Positions 1 through 7,328 of a DNA stretch of 64,000 nt are shown piece after piece (within the stretch, counting starts at the first letter, position 1; each line of letters begins with the position of its first letter). Position numbers and translations under genes: made by a program. The notes beneath the pieces are model-generated. The model searched no databases. It was not told where the DNA came from and saw nothing but the letters and a program-made list of their open reading frames with translations. Source of the DNA: DATAUD01 sp036268455. Its GTDB lineage: Bacteria > Verrucomicrobiota > Verrucomicrobiia > Limisphaerales > Palsa-1400. The stretch covers positions 219,228 to 283,227 of the forward strand of contig DATAUD010000009.1 in NCBI GenBank assembly GCA_036268455.1, written 5' to 3'.

Positions 1-209
1 AAGTAGTCCGATTCGAGTTTCCAAAAAGTGCGTAGCTTCCGTGCTTTTGACGTGCCATCGGTTGCGTATCGCTCCGAATGAATATCCACACCCACCGCCT
101 CAAAAATGAATTCGCCAAAGGTGCGGTCGGAAAAATTCAAAACATAGCCACCCTCCATCTCGAAAAGCTTTTCAAGGCTGTGACGGTCTGCCATGTTCAG
201 AGAACTCAT
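1..209 (-). CDS. AbiJ N-terminal-domain-like protein, 5' part only
   Basis: The first 69 codons of a gene running off the left edge. It starts at the ATG at 209-207, which overlaps the phosphatase stop codon as ATGA. The translation begins MSSLNMADRHSLEKLFEME and continues with GGYVLNFSDRTFGEFIFEA and a GTSKARKLRTFWKLESD segment. From memory this pattern (EKLF..GGYVLDFS.RTF..F....SKA.RLR.FW..E) is typical of N-terminal domains of AbiJ/HEPN-type abortive-infection proteins. The effector half would lie outside the window, so the function is not established. The 4-base overlap implies translational coupling to the phosphatase and the defence genes upstream. The frame is clean throughout. Confidence 0.65.
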   Translation of the reverse strand, partial: MSSLNMADRHSLEKLFEMEGGYVLNFSDRTFGEFIFEAVGVDIHSERYATDGTSKARKLRTFWKLESDY

Positions 210-748
210 ACGGTGCCTTCTTTCTCGATTCCTGGCACACGCGATTTCGCGCCCGGCGAAGTGATGTAATCATTCCAATGCCGGAGTAGAAAACCTCTCA
301 TGCCAGCCTTGGGATTATAGCGCGGATAGAGCCGTCGGAAATCAGTCTCAGCGGCTGGCAGGCTGACGGAAGAAATGCCATTTGTACGAGCCGCGAGATA
401 AAGCAGGCCGATTGACGGAGAACGCGATTCTCCTTGATTGCAGTGGACGAGCACCTTTTCGCCAACGCTCATGCCGTCTCCAATGAACGTCAATGCCTCA
501 TCAATCATTTCTTTGGATATGTAATTGGGATCATCCGCATCCACGATGTTCAGATAGAGCTTCCGTTCCCGCCGCGCAAAAAGATATTCAGAGTGAGTTT
601 TGGGGGCTGCGCGTCCGGCGTAACCAAGCAACTGCCGGTGATAAGGCTCTTTGCAGGCATGGACGACCCACCACCCTGTCTGCGATCTCACTTGGGATTC
701 GTAATCAGATTCAGTTCCGACGAAAAGTCGAGGATGCACTTCAATCAT
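206..748 (-). CDS. Dual-specificity/tyrosine phosphatase-like protein
   Basis: A 180-residue protein with the cysteine-phosphatase signature HCNQGESRS at about residues 102-110: nucleophile Cys103 and phosphate-loop Arg109, i.e. HCX5R. An acidic loop (NIVDADDPNYI, about 67-77) is placed where these enzymes carry the general-acid Asp. No signal peptide or membrane segment is visible, so it should be cytosolic. The substrate cannot be told from the sequence; phosphoprotein, nucleotide or RNA 5' end are all possible. It lies 96 bases downstream of the HTH/HEPN-like gene and its TGA overlaps the ATG of the AbiJ-like gene. That placement suggests a role in the defence operon, perhaps controlling an effector. 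The enzyme class is fairly sure; the role is inference. Confidence 0.75.
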   Translation of the reverse strand: MIEVHPRLFVGTESDYESQVRSQTGWWVVHACKEPYHRQLLGYAGRAAPKTHSEYLFARRERKLYLNIVDADDPNYISKEMIDEALTFIGDGMSVGEKVLVHCNQGESRSPSIGLLYLAARTNGISSVSLPAAETDFRRLYPRYNPKAGMRGFLLRHWNDYITSPGAKSRVPGIEKEGTV

Positions 749-844
749 AATTATCTAATTGACTCACATTCGCGATTTGCCCTGGGAGCGGCCTGAGTAG
801 CAGGGCGTCGCGCAACGCGGCGAATATGAGTGTGCGGATCAGGT

Positions 845-1633
845 TCATTTGCGTTTCGTGATGAGTTTATTTGAAGGGCCTAAGTCAAGAATGGCCATGT
901 CAATCCTTTGGAACACCTCGCTCATTGCGAATTTGAACTGGCGCAAATCAATCCAATATTCGGTGTAGTCTTGGCGCTTTTTTAAATCATCCTCATAGCG
1001 AAAGGCTGTGCCAGGCTGCGGATCAATTTTGTCCAGTTCTTGAATCCACCCTTTTGCTCTGGAATTGAACTTTGCACCGTGGCGTGTCTCGACCAGTTCC
1101 ACGCACGTTGCCAAAGAATGAGTGTGCGCACTGATCTCGCCGATGATCTTGAGGTAAAGTTCGAGCGTGTGTCGGTAAGCGAACAAAAGCGGACAAATCC
1201 AGTGGCGGGTTTCACCGCGTTTAAGCGCCAGGTCGAGCATGGTTTCTGCCGCGTATCGGTAATTTCGTGCAAGTTCGAACTGTTCTTGTCCATGACCACC
1301 AATCCATAAAACACCGTGTTGCCAAGTTTCATCTAGTCCGTCAGGCGGTTCTTGGAGAATTGGGCTGTTGAGATAGAGAAGCTTATAGAATCCTTCCTCC
1401 AAATGCTCTTCTTGATTCAGGCCAATCTTGATGGCTTCCAAATCAGGTTTAGCTTCCCAAAGCGTAGCGATGTAAGCAAACACCATCAAATCCAAATCAG
1501 AGAAGGAGCGCGGTCCGCCATTGCCGGGATTTGCCTGTTTACCTAAATACTCCTGGAATAGAGATGCCCATTTCTTCACCTGGTCGCGTTCGACGCCAAG
1601 AACTCGCGCCGTTTCTGTGATGTTTCGGCTCAT
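845..1633 (-). CDS. HTH protein with HEPN-like C-terminal half
   Basis: 262 residues. The first 30 (ITETARVLGVERDQVKKW) look like a MerR/excisionase-type helix-turn-helix. The segment RHTLELYLK at about 154-162, within a helical stretch, resembles helices of HEPN-type proteins (R/H..LE..LK). There is no classical RX4-6H ribonuclease motif that I can assign with certainty, so this may be a non-catalytic or divergent HEPN. The start codon overlaps the hsdS stop as ATGA (start 1633, hsdS ends 1630), so it is translated as part of the type I restriction operon. Such a gene could be a regulator, an antitoxin-like partner or an accessory effector. I do not recognise the exact family. Confidence 0.6.
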   Translation of the reverse strand: MSRNITETARVLGVERDQVKKWASLFQEYLGKQANPGNGGPRSFSDLDLMVFAYIATLWEAKPDLEAIKIGLNQEEHLEEGFYKLLYLNSPILQEPPDGLDETWQHGVLWIGGHGQEQFELARNYRYAAETMLDLALKRGETRHWICPLLFAYRHTLELYLKIIGEISAHTHSLATCVELVETRHGAKFNSRAKGWIQELDKIDPQPGTAFRYEDDLKKRQDYTEYWIDLRQFKFAMSEVFQRIDMAILDLGPSNKLITKRK

Positions 1634-2787
1634 ACAACGTCAGGCATTCTCGGCACGCGCAACTCGCCGGACAGCAGCTTGGGCAAAAGTGCATCGCGCA
1701 GTTCCGCGAGCGTGTGGGATTCTTTGATGTTCGCGAGGATGCGACGAAAAATCGGGGAAACAGATTCCTCAAATTCTCGCAATTTTGTCATCGGCGGCAA
1801 AACGATCTTTGAACTGGCGAAAGTGCTAGTTGTAATGGTATCGAATACCGAGCCGTGCGCCGTATGGACTAGCTCATCCATCTCATGCCGAAGCATGCAA
1901 TAAAGCGCGAACGGAGTTCCGGTGGTGCTGGCCAGAGCGTAGCAGGTTTGATTCATCGCCATCTCGCGGCCAAGCAAAACCATCCGACCAGTCGTTGCGC
2001 CGCGTGCCACAACTACGGTGCATAAGGCTGGAATCATCTGAGTTGCGCTTTCTGCGAGTCCTTTTTGCGTGATGGTACGTTCGGTCGCTACAAGAAACGC
2101 CTGACCGCATTGGGACACATCTTTTGCGCTGGCCCACAAAATATTTCCATCCCAGTATTCCTTCCGATCAGTCTTTGGTGTTCCACCGCTCAACAATTTT
2201 GCCAGTTCAAGAATTGGGCCTTCGCGCCAGCCTTTGGGCAATTTGGTGGCGGTGGTATCCACGAACCACGATTTGAAAATGGTTTGGGCCAACGCCTCCA
2301 GCGTCTTGTCCATCCGCCGGTTCAATTCAATTTTGTCGTCCAACGCGCCCAAAATGGAAGCAATGGAGTGTTGCTCGTCAGGTGGCGGCGCGAGAATTGG
2401 AATCCGATTCATGTTGCCCTGTGTCAGCTTGGGCATTGTGGAACCCGTCAAATAACCGTGGATGTCGGCGTTGTTCAGCGCATACATCAAAAACCGTGTG
2501 TTTGATTGCGCGTTTCCAGTGACGATGTGAGCGTGATTATTTACCCAAAACTTTCCACGCGCGAGAAATGCAATGGGCGTCTTCTGCGTCCGTAGGTTTT
2601 CGCCATCTTCGGCAATCAGTAAGTAGTCGCCGTCAAAAATAAATTTGTCAACATGGTCAACGATACCGGATGCACCGTAGTAGGGATAAGGCCCGGGCTT
2701 GCGCTCACTCTCCTTCACAGGGACGCGTTGACCATCGAAGTTTTCGGTCAACTCAGCGAGTGTCCTTTGTTTCCAATCACCGGCCAT
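1630..2787 (-). CDS. hsdS: Type I restriction-modification specificity subunit HsdS
   Basis: 385 residues, the usual size for a two-TRD type I specificity subunit. The N-terminal target-recognition domain carries PYYGASGIVDHVDKFIFDG and GKFWVNNHAHIV, common in HsdS. A conserved helical spacer (DEQHSIASILGALDDKIELNRRMDKTLEALAQ, about residues 132-163, quoted here by its parts DEQHSIASILGALDD and LNRRMDKTLEALAQ) follows, then a second TRD (LSGGTPKT...WDGNILWASAKDV) and a short final helix (RDALLPKLLSGELRV). HsdS sets the DNA sequence recognised by the HsdM2S methyltransferase. The start overlaps the end of hsdM by 11 bases. Target sequence cannot be predicted from reading alone. Confidence 0.92.
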   Translation of the reverse strand: MAGDWKQRTLAELTENFDGQRVPVKESERKPGPYPYYGASGIVDHVDKFIFDGDYLLIAEDGENLRTQKTPIAFLARGKFWVNNHAHIVTGNAQSNTRFLMYALNNADIHGYLTGSTMPKLTQGNMNRIPILAPPPDEQHSIASILGALDDKIELNRRMDKTLEALAQTIFKSWFVDTTATKLPKGWREGPILELAKLLSGGTPKTDRKEYWDGNILWASAKDVSQCGQAFLVATERTITQKGLAESATQMIPALCTVVVARGATTGRMVLLGREMAMNQTCYALASTTGTPFALYCMLRHEMDELVHTAHGSVFDTITTSTFASSKIVLPPMTKLREFEESVSPIFRRILANIKESHTLAELRDALLPKLLSGELRVPRMPDVV

Positions 2788-4336
2788 AACCCAACTCCTT
2801 CAAGTTTGCATTGATGGCATTTCCTAGTTTTACGGACTCGGCAAGCTGGCCGTGCAGTTCGCACACCAGGCGGGTCATCTTATTTTCAAACGGCTCGCCG
2901 TCGTCTTCAACATCTTTCGCGCCAACGTAACGTCCTGGAGTCAGCACATGGCCGTGGCTACGGATTTCATCAAGCGGGGTGCTCTTGCAAAAGCCGCGGG
3001 TGTCGGCGTATTTGCCCGCGTCTTTGTCGCCGCGCCATGCGTGATATGTGCCAGCGATTTTGGCAATGTCTTCGTCAGTCAGTTCACGATGGACACGGTC
3101 AATCATGGTGCCAAACGTGCGAGCATCAATGAAAAGCACCTTGCCACGCCGGTCTTTGAAACGATTATTTCTCTTGTCGCGGGAAATGAACCAGAGGCAA
3201 ACCGGAATTGGCGTGGAGTAAAAAAGTTGTCCCGGCATCGCTACCATGCAATCCACAAGGTCGGCCTCGACCAGGGCTTGGCGGATTTCGCCTTCGCCGG
3301 ATTGGTTGGACGACATACTTCCGTTCGCCAGAACGAACCCGGCCATTCCGGTGGGCGCAAGGTGGTGGATGAAATGTTGCACCCACGCGAAGTTGGCGTT
3401 GCCGGTCGGCGGCACGCCGAATTTCCAGCGCGCGTCCTCGCGCAGCCGGTCGCCGCCCCAATCGTCGTCGTTGAACGGCGGGTTAGCCAGAATGTAGTCG
3501 GCCTTCAAATCCTTGAATGCGTCGTTTTGGAACGAGCCTTGTTCATTCCACTTGATGTGGGCTTCGATACCGCGAATGGCCATGTTCATCATGGCCAGCC
3601 GCCAGGTGGTGTAATTGGATTCCTGCCCGTAAATGGAAATGTCGCCGATGCGTCCACCGTGGGATTCAACGAATTTTTCGCTCTGCACGAACATTCCGCC
3701 CGATCCGCAGCACGGATCGAACACGCGGCCTTTGTATGGCGCGAGAATTTCAATTAGCAACCGGACGACGTGGCGCGGCGTGTAAAACTGGCCGCTCTGC
3801 TTGCCCTCGGCACTGGCAAATTGGCTCAAAAAGTATTCATACACCCGGCCGAGGATGTCCTTGGACCGGCTTTCGCGGTCGCCAAGGCCAATCGTGCCGA
3901 TGAGGTCAATGAGTTCGCCAAGCCGGTGTTTGTCGAGCGCCGGGCGGGCATATTCCTTGGGCAGCACGCCTTTAAGCGTGGGATTGTCCTTTTCAACGGC
4001 GACCATCGCATCGTCGAGGTCTTTGCCGATGGTGGGCTGCTTGGCTCGTCCCTGCAAATACGACCAACGAGCGATTTTGTTCACCCAAAAAATGTTATCG
4101 GCGGTGTATTCGTCGCGGTCTTCGGCGTCGGCGGATTTGTCCTTGAGCAACGCGGCGTGCTTTTCTTCCAGGGCGTCGGAAATGTACTTGAGAAAAATGA
4201 GGCCAAGTACGACGTGCTTGTATTCGCCCGCGTCCATGTTGCCCTTGAGCTTTTCAGCGGCAGACCAAAGAGTCGCCTCAAAGCCCAGCGCACCGGCTGG
4301 ACTGTCGGAAGATTTCATTTTGCTGGGACTCGCCAT
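2777..4336 (-). CDS. hsdM: Type I restriction-modification N6-adenine methyltransferase HsdM
   Basis: I take the ATG at 4336 (MASPSKMKSSDS), because the 22 codons before it in the same frame read as non-coding. The protein is 519 residues, normal for HsdM. It has the N-terminal helical domain (LWSAAEKLKGNMDAGEYKHV; LGLIFLKYISDAL), the SAM-binding motif DPCCGSGGMF near residue 205, and the catalytic N6-adenine motif NPPF near residue 284. The QSGQFYTPRHVVRLL entry to the methylase fold is present. It forms the modification enzyme with HsdS, downstream. No HsdR is in the window; it may lie left of position 1 or be missing, in which case the pair would act only as a methyltransferase. Confidence 0.93.
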   Translation of the reverse strand: MASPSKMKSSDSPAGALGFEATLWSAAEKLKGNMDAGEYKHVVLGLIFLKYISDALEEKHAALLKDKSADAEDRDEYTADNIFWVNKIARWSYLQGRAKQPTIGKDLDDAMVAVEKDNPTLKGVLPKEYARPALDKHRLGELIDLIGTIGLGDRESRSKDILGRVYEYFLSQFASAEGKQSGQFYTPRHVVRLLIEILAPYKGRVFDPCCGSGGMFVQSEKFVESHGGRIGDISIYGQESNYTTWRLAMMNMAIRGIEAHIKWNEQGSFQNDAFKDLKADYILANPPFNDDDWGGDRLREDARWKFGVPPTGNANFAWVQHFIHHLAPTGMAGFVLANGSMSSNQSGEGEIRQALVEADLVDCMVAMPGQLFYSTPIPVCLWFISRDKRNNRFKDRRGKVLFIDARTFGTMIDRVHRELTDEDIAKIAGTYHAWRGDKDAGKYADTRGFCKSTPLDEIRSHGHVLTPGRYVGAKDVEDDGEPFENKMTRLVCELHGQLAESVKLGNAINANLKELGYGR

Positions 4337-4481
4337 ACCCAATCTTATAGCGGGTAAGAGGTTGTCATACAATGAAAAGGCATGGCGGAAATACCTTCGC
4401 AACGTACGCCGCTGCCATGCGACGACATTGCTGGTGGCCCGGCGTTTCCCGCATCCGCCGCGCGCTGGTCGTGGGCTTCAA

Positions 4482-4524
4482 ATCGGTAGATTCCGAAATT
4501 TTATCGGTAGATTATCGGTAGATT
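4482..4524. repeat. Three copies of ATCGGTAGATT
   Basis: Identical 11-mers at 4482-4492, 4503-4513 and 4514-4524, the last two directly abutting. They lie between divergent hsdM and ATPase genes, so they could be operator sites for the island, or just a short slippage repeat. Confidence 0.8.
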
Positions 4525-4641
4525 GGGTGCGATTCGATTACGGATCGTCACGAGAATTGTCGCCCAGCGCGAATGTTCGTTGGTTCCCTTTCTGCCAGTT
4601 CGGCAGGAGGATGGCCGTCCGGGTATATGCCGTGGCGATGA

Positions 4642-4664
4642 AATCCCGACATTTTGTCGGGATT
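4642..4664. repeat. Perfect 10-bp inverted repeat (hairpin)
   Basis: AATCCCGACA, a TTT loop, then TGTCGGGATT. The flanks have no T-run, so it is not a clear terminator. A further TGTCGGG copy follows at about 4667. It may be a REP-like element or a structured leader upstream of the ATPase gene. Confidence 0.75.
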
Positions 4665-4763
4665 GATGTCGGGACTCGGGATTGCGTTCCGTAGTTGTTG
4701 CAGCTTTAGAGTCTGCATATTTTATCCTTTTAATAAAGACATAATCGCATTAAGTTGTCTCTT

Positions 4764-6104
4764 ATGGAAAGAGAACTTAAACAGGTCATCCGCCAGAAGA
4801 TCACCGATGCGCTCGCCGCCTCCGTGCCTGCGCATACCCGCCGTGATGTTCATTTGCCAAGCATCAAGGGCAAGGCGATGGCTGTCATCGGTATGCGGCG
4901 CAGTGGCAAGACCACCTTCCTTTGGCAATGCCTGGGCAAACGTCTGGAGGATGGCACGCCGCGCGATGCTCTCCTCTATTTCAACTTTGAGGACGAACGG
5001 CTGGCAGATATGACCGCCCAAGAACTGCAATTGGTCGTCGAGGAATACTTCAGCCTGCACCCTGAGCGGCGCGATTCCAAGAGCGTCACTTTTTTTCTCG
5101 ATGAAATCCAGGAAGTGCCTGGCTGGGAGGCTTTCGTCCGTCGGCTGCTGGACACAGAAAAAGTGGAACTATTTCTGTCTGGTTCATCCGCCCGTTTGTT
5201 GAGCCGCGAGGTGGCCACCAGTATGCGTGGCCGGGCAATGGAAGTACTGGTACATCCATTCAGTTTGCGGGAGGCTTTGCGCCATCGCGGAGCGGAACCA
5301 AAATCGCCGTGGAACGATCTGACCAAGGCCACTCGTTCGGCTCTCGACAAACATTTCCGTGCCTATCTCTCGGAAGGGGGATTTCCAGAATCCCAAGGTG
5401 TGCCCGTGCGGGATCGCGCCAGCTTGCTGCGCACCTACGTGGACGTGGCCATCCTGCGCGACGTGATCGAACGACATGGAGTCACCAATCCAGCCGCACT
5501 GCGCTGGCTGCAACGTCACTTGCTCGGAAACCCTGCCGCGCCCTTCAGCGTGCAAAAGTTTTTTGATGCTCTCAAATCCCAGGGATTGCCCGTCGGTAAA
5601 AACACATTGCACGATTACCTTGCACATTTGGAGGACGCATTTTTAGTGCGGACCGTCTCCTTACACACTGCGTCCGAGCGCCAGCGCATGGTCAATCCCC
5701 GCAAAGCCTATCCGATAGACCCTGGCCTCATCTCGCTTTACGAGCGCACTGGTCGCGTCAACCTTGGCCATGCCCTCGAAACCGTGATCTTGCTCGAACT
5801 GGAACGTCGTGGCTGTGAGATAGATTACGTTCGCACTCGCGATGGTTACGAAGTGGACTTTTTTGCCCGCAACCCAGCAGGCGGCGTGACCCTAATGCAA
5901 GTTTGCACCGATGTTAGCGATGCGGACACTTACGCCCGCGAAGTCCGCGCCCTCACCGCTGCCGCTACGGAACATCCGGGCGCCATTCCGCTGCTGCTTA
6001 CGTTCGATACGCTGCCGCCTCGGCCTCCGCCGCCCGCACCGTTGCGTTGGCAACCGGCCATCGCGTGGTTGTTGGGTGACGAACTGCCCCACAAGCCGCG
6101 TTAA
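4764..6104 (+). CDS. AAA ATPase with DUF4143 (AAA_14 family)
   Basis: 446 residues from the ATG at 4764 (a TTG lies 9 bases upstream). Walker A is GMRRSGKTTF at about 43-52 and Walker B is FFLDEIQE at about 110-117. The middle SGSSARLLSREVATSMRGRA segment and the DUF4143 half (YRTYVDVAILRDVIERHG-like helices, then EVDFFARN near the C terminus) are typical of the ATP-binding AAA_14/DUF4143 family. The EVDF segment resembles a PD-(D/E)XK-type core. Members are common in bacterial chromosomes and defence islands, with no settled function. It points toward jetD, ending 33 bases from its stop, and is not part of the minus-strand operons. Confidence 0.88.
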   Translation: MERELKQVIRQKITDALAASVPAHTRRDVHLPSIKGKAMAVIGMRRSGKTTFLWQCLGKRLEDGTPRDALLYFNFEDERLADMTAQELQLVVEEYFSLHPERRDSKSVTFFLDEIQEVPGWEAFVRRLLDTEKVELFLSGSSARLLSREVATSMRGRAMEVLVHPFSLREALRHRGAEPKSPWNDLTKATRSALDKHFRAYLSEGGFPESQGVPVRDRASLLRTYVDVAILRDVIERHGVTNPAALRWLQRHLLGNPAAPFSVQKFFDALKSQGLPVGKNTLHDYLAHLEDAFLVRTVSLHTASERQRMVNPRKAYPIDPGLISLYERTGRVNLGHALETVILLELERRGCEIDYVRTRDGYEVDFFARNPAGGVTLMQVCTDVSDADTYAREVRALTAAATEHPGAIPLLLTFDTLPPRPPPPAPLRWQPAIAWLLGDELPHKPR

Positions 6105-6136
6105 AATTGGCTTTCATGTAGGTCAATTTCAATGAG

Positions 6137-7288
6137 CTATCGGCTTAAGCGAGACTGAAGCTTTCGCGTAGCGTACGAGAGTGGGATTCGTTCTTGCTCC
6201 AGCAACTTTTCATCCTTGTATAGAACATCAAATAATTCCCGTTCTGAATCCGACAGTTTCAGTTCGGCACGCGAGCCGAAAACGGCGGCTTTAGTAGAAA
6301 AGTGTTTGAATTGAATAAATGTTTCGTTGTCCATCATCACGCTTTCGGCATGTGGATGCTGGGATCGCAAGACGGACAATGATTCAAAGCCATGCGTATC
6401 CATGTCGCCCCAATAAACTAGACGAGCATTGGCCAGCCACGAAAGTCGGCACAAGTGTGAAACCGCATCGCCTCCACCGAATAGCGCAAGCGTTTTCGGC
6501 AGTAATGGCAAAGTGAGAAAGTTCATTTCATTTTCGACGACGATGATGTTTTTGACAAGCGGACGAAGGCTCTCCGCCTCATTGAGGGGGATGGCAAAGT
6601 CGCAAAATGGAAGACCTGCCGACCTTGGAATTTCCGCATCGAGAAAACGGAACCGAACCAGTGGTTGTTTTTGTCGGAAGCCAAAGCGTTTTTCAAAACT
6701 CATGCCGTCCGGCGCAACACAATCAGGGGCGACAATTGGAAGCAGTTCGTTCAAAACGCCGCGCTTTCGTTCAATAAATTTCGTATCCACCTCAACGGGC
6801 AGTTCACGCAAATAACAATTGGGACGACCATTTTTTCGCAAATAAGCGCAAACCGCGAATAATCCATCCCATTCCCCGGTATGAGCGACAACTTTTAGGG
6901 GCTTTGCTTGTGCCCATAATACAAGTTCGGGGAACTGCGTCTGAATAAGGTGGTAGTCAGCTTGAAACTCGCGAACCTCCTTCAGTTTGTTCAGGAAGCG
7001 CGTGTAATCCTCCTGGGTGGTAAAGGCAACGGTGCTGGGAATGTTCTGCGTTCCAAGTCGGCGAAAGTTTCTGTCTTCCCAAATGATGTCGTAACCAAAG
7101 CCCGTTTGCTCCTTTGACTGCTTTCGCAATGCTTCAATAGCCGCACGGTCGGCAACAAAATCCTTCGGCTTTGCCAACCCACCACCAAAGACATTCAACG
7201 GGAAAAAGGGTTCACCCGTGCATAAGGAGCGTAGAAAATCCTCGTAGCGATTCAGGGCGCGGCGGCGAATTTGGTCAGGCGTTAGCAT
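6137..7288 (-). CDS. jetD: Wadjet nuclease subunit JetD (DUF3322/DUF2220)
   Basis: 383 residues, complete. The N-terminal half matches DUF3322 and the C-terminal half the TOPRIM-like DUF2220. The acidic metal-binding residues are visible in VENEMNF (Glu252, Glu254) and YWGDMDTHG (Asp295, Asp297). In type I Wadjet, JetD is the topoisomerase VI A-like nuclease that cuts small circular DNA extruded by the JetABC SMC complex (established for the family). The ATG overlaps the ancestral stop of jetC by 14 bases, as expected for an operon. The IS element now lies between the body of jetC and this gene, so jetD may have lost coupled transcription and translation. The gene itself has no lesion. Confidence 0.93.
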   Translation of the reverse strand: MLTPDQIRRRALNRYEDFLRSLCTGEPFFPLNVFGGGLAKPKDFVADRAAIEALRKQSKEQTGFGYDIIWEDRNFRRLGTQNIPSTVAFTTQEDYTRFLNKLKEVREFQADYHLIQTQFPELVLWAQAKPLKVVAHTGEWDGLFAVCAYLRKNGRPNCYLRELPVEVDTKFIERKRGVLNELLPIVAPDCVAPDGMSFEKRFGFRQKQPLVRFRFLDAEIPRSAGLPFCDFAIPLNEAESLRPLVKNIIVVENEMNFLTLPLLPKTLALFGGGDAVSHLCRLSWLANARLVYWGDMDTHGFESLSVLRSQHPHAESVMMDNETFIQFKHFSTKAAVFGSRAELKLSDSERELFDVLYKDEKLLEQERIPLSYATRKLQSRLSR

Positions 7289-7319
7289 GGGCGGGCTCGA
7301 TTGGAACTTGTCGGGCTAG
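7275..7319 (-). pseudogene. jetC: Severed 3' end of jetC
   Basis: After the IS is removed at its CTAG duplication, the jetC frame continues VREHLARQVPIEPAHANA and stops at 7275-7277, inside the first codons of jetD. The stretch is the last 41-45 bases of the original gene, now cut off by the IS. The frame fits exactly: 12125 to 8804 plus 7315 to 7275 is 3,363 bases, a whole number of codons. Confidence 0.85.
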
Positions 7320-7328
7320 CAGCCCGTT
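7316..7328. repeat. IS left end: CTAG duplication plus terminal repeat
   Basis: CTAG (target duplication) followed by CAGCCCGTT (terminal inverted repeat). This 13-mer is the exact reverse complement of 8795-8807. Confidence 0.9.

Larger units (their letters stand above)
4337..4763. other. Divergent intergenic region between hsdM and AAA ATPase
   Basis: About 430 bases without a convincing gene. It must hold the promoters for hsdM (leftward) and the ATPase (rightward). It contains three copies of an 11-base unit (4482-4524) and a perfect 10-bp hairpin (4642-4664), described separately. No RNA gene is recognisable. Confidence 0.6.

Noticed and set aside
78..269. 63-codon plus-strand frame at the left edge
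   Set aside because: Shadow of the AbiJ-NTD-like gene, whose minus-strand translation is clearly protein-like.
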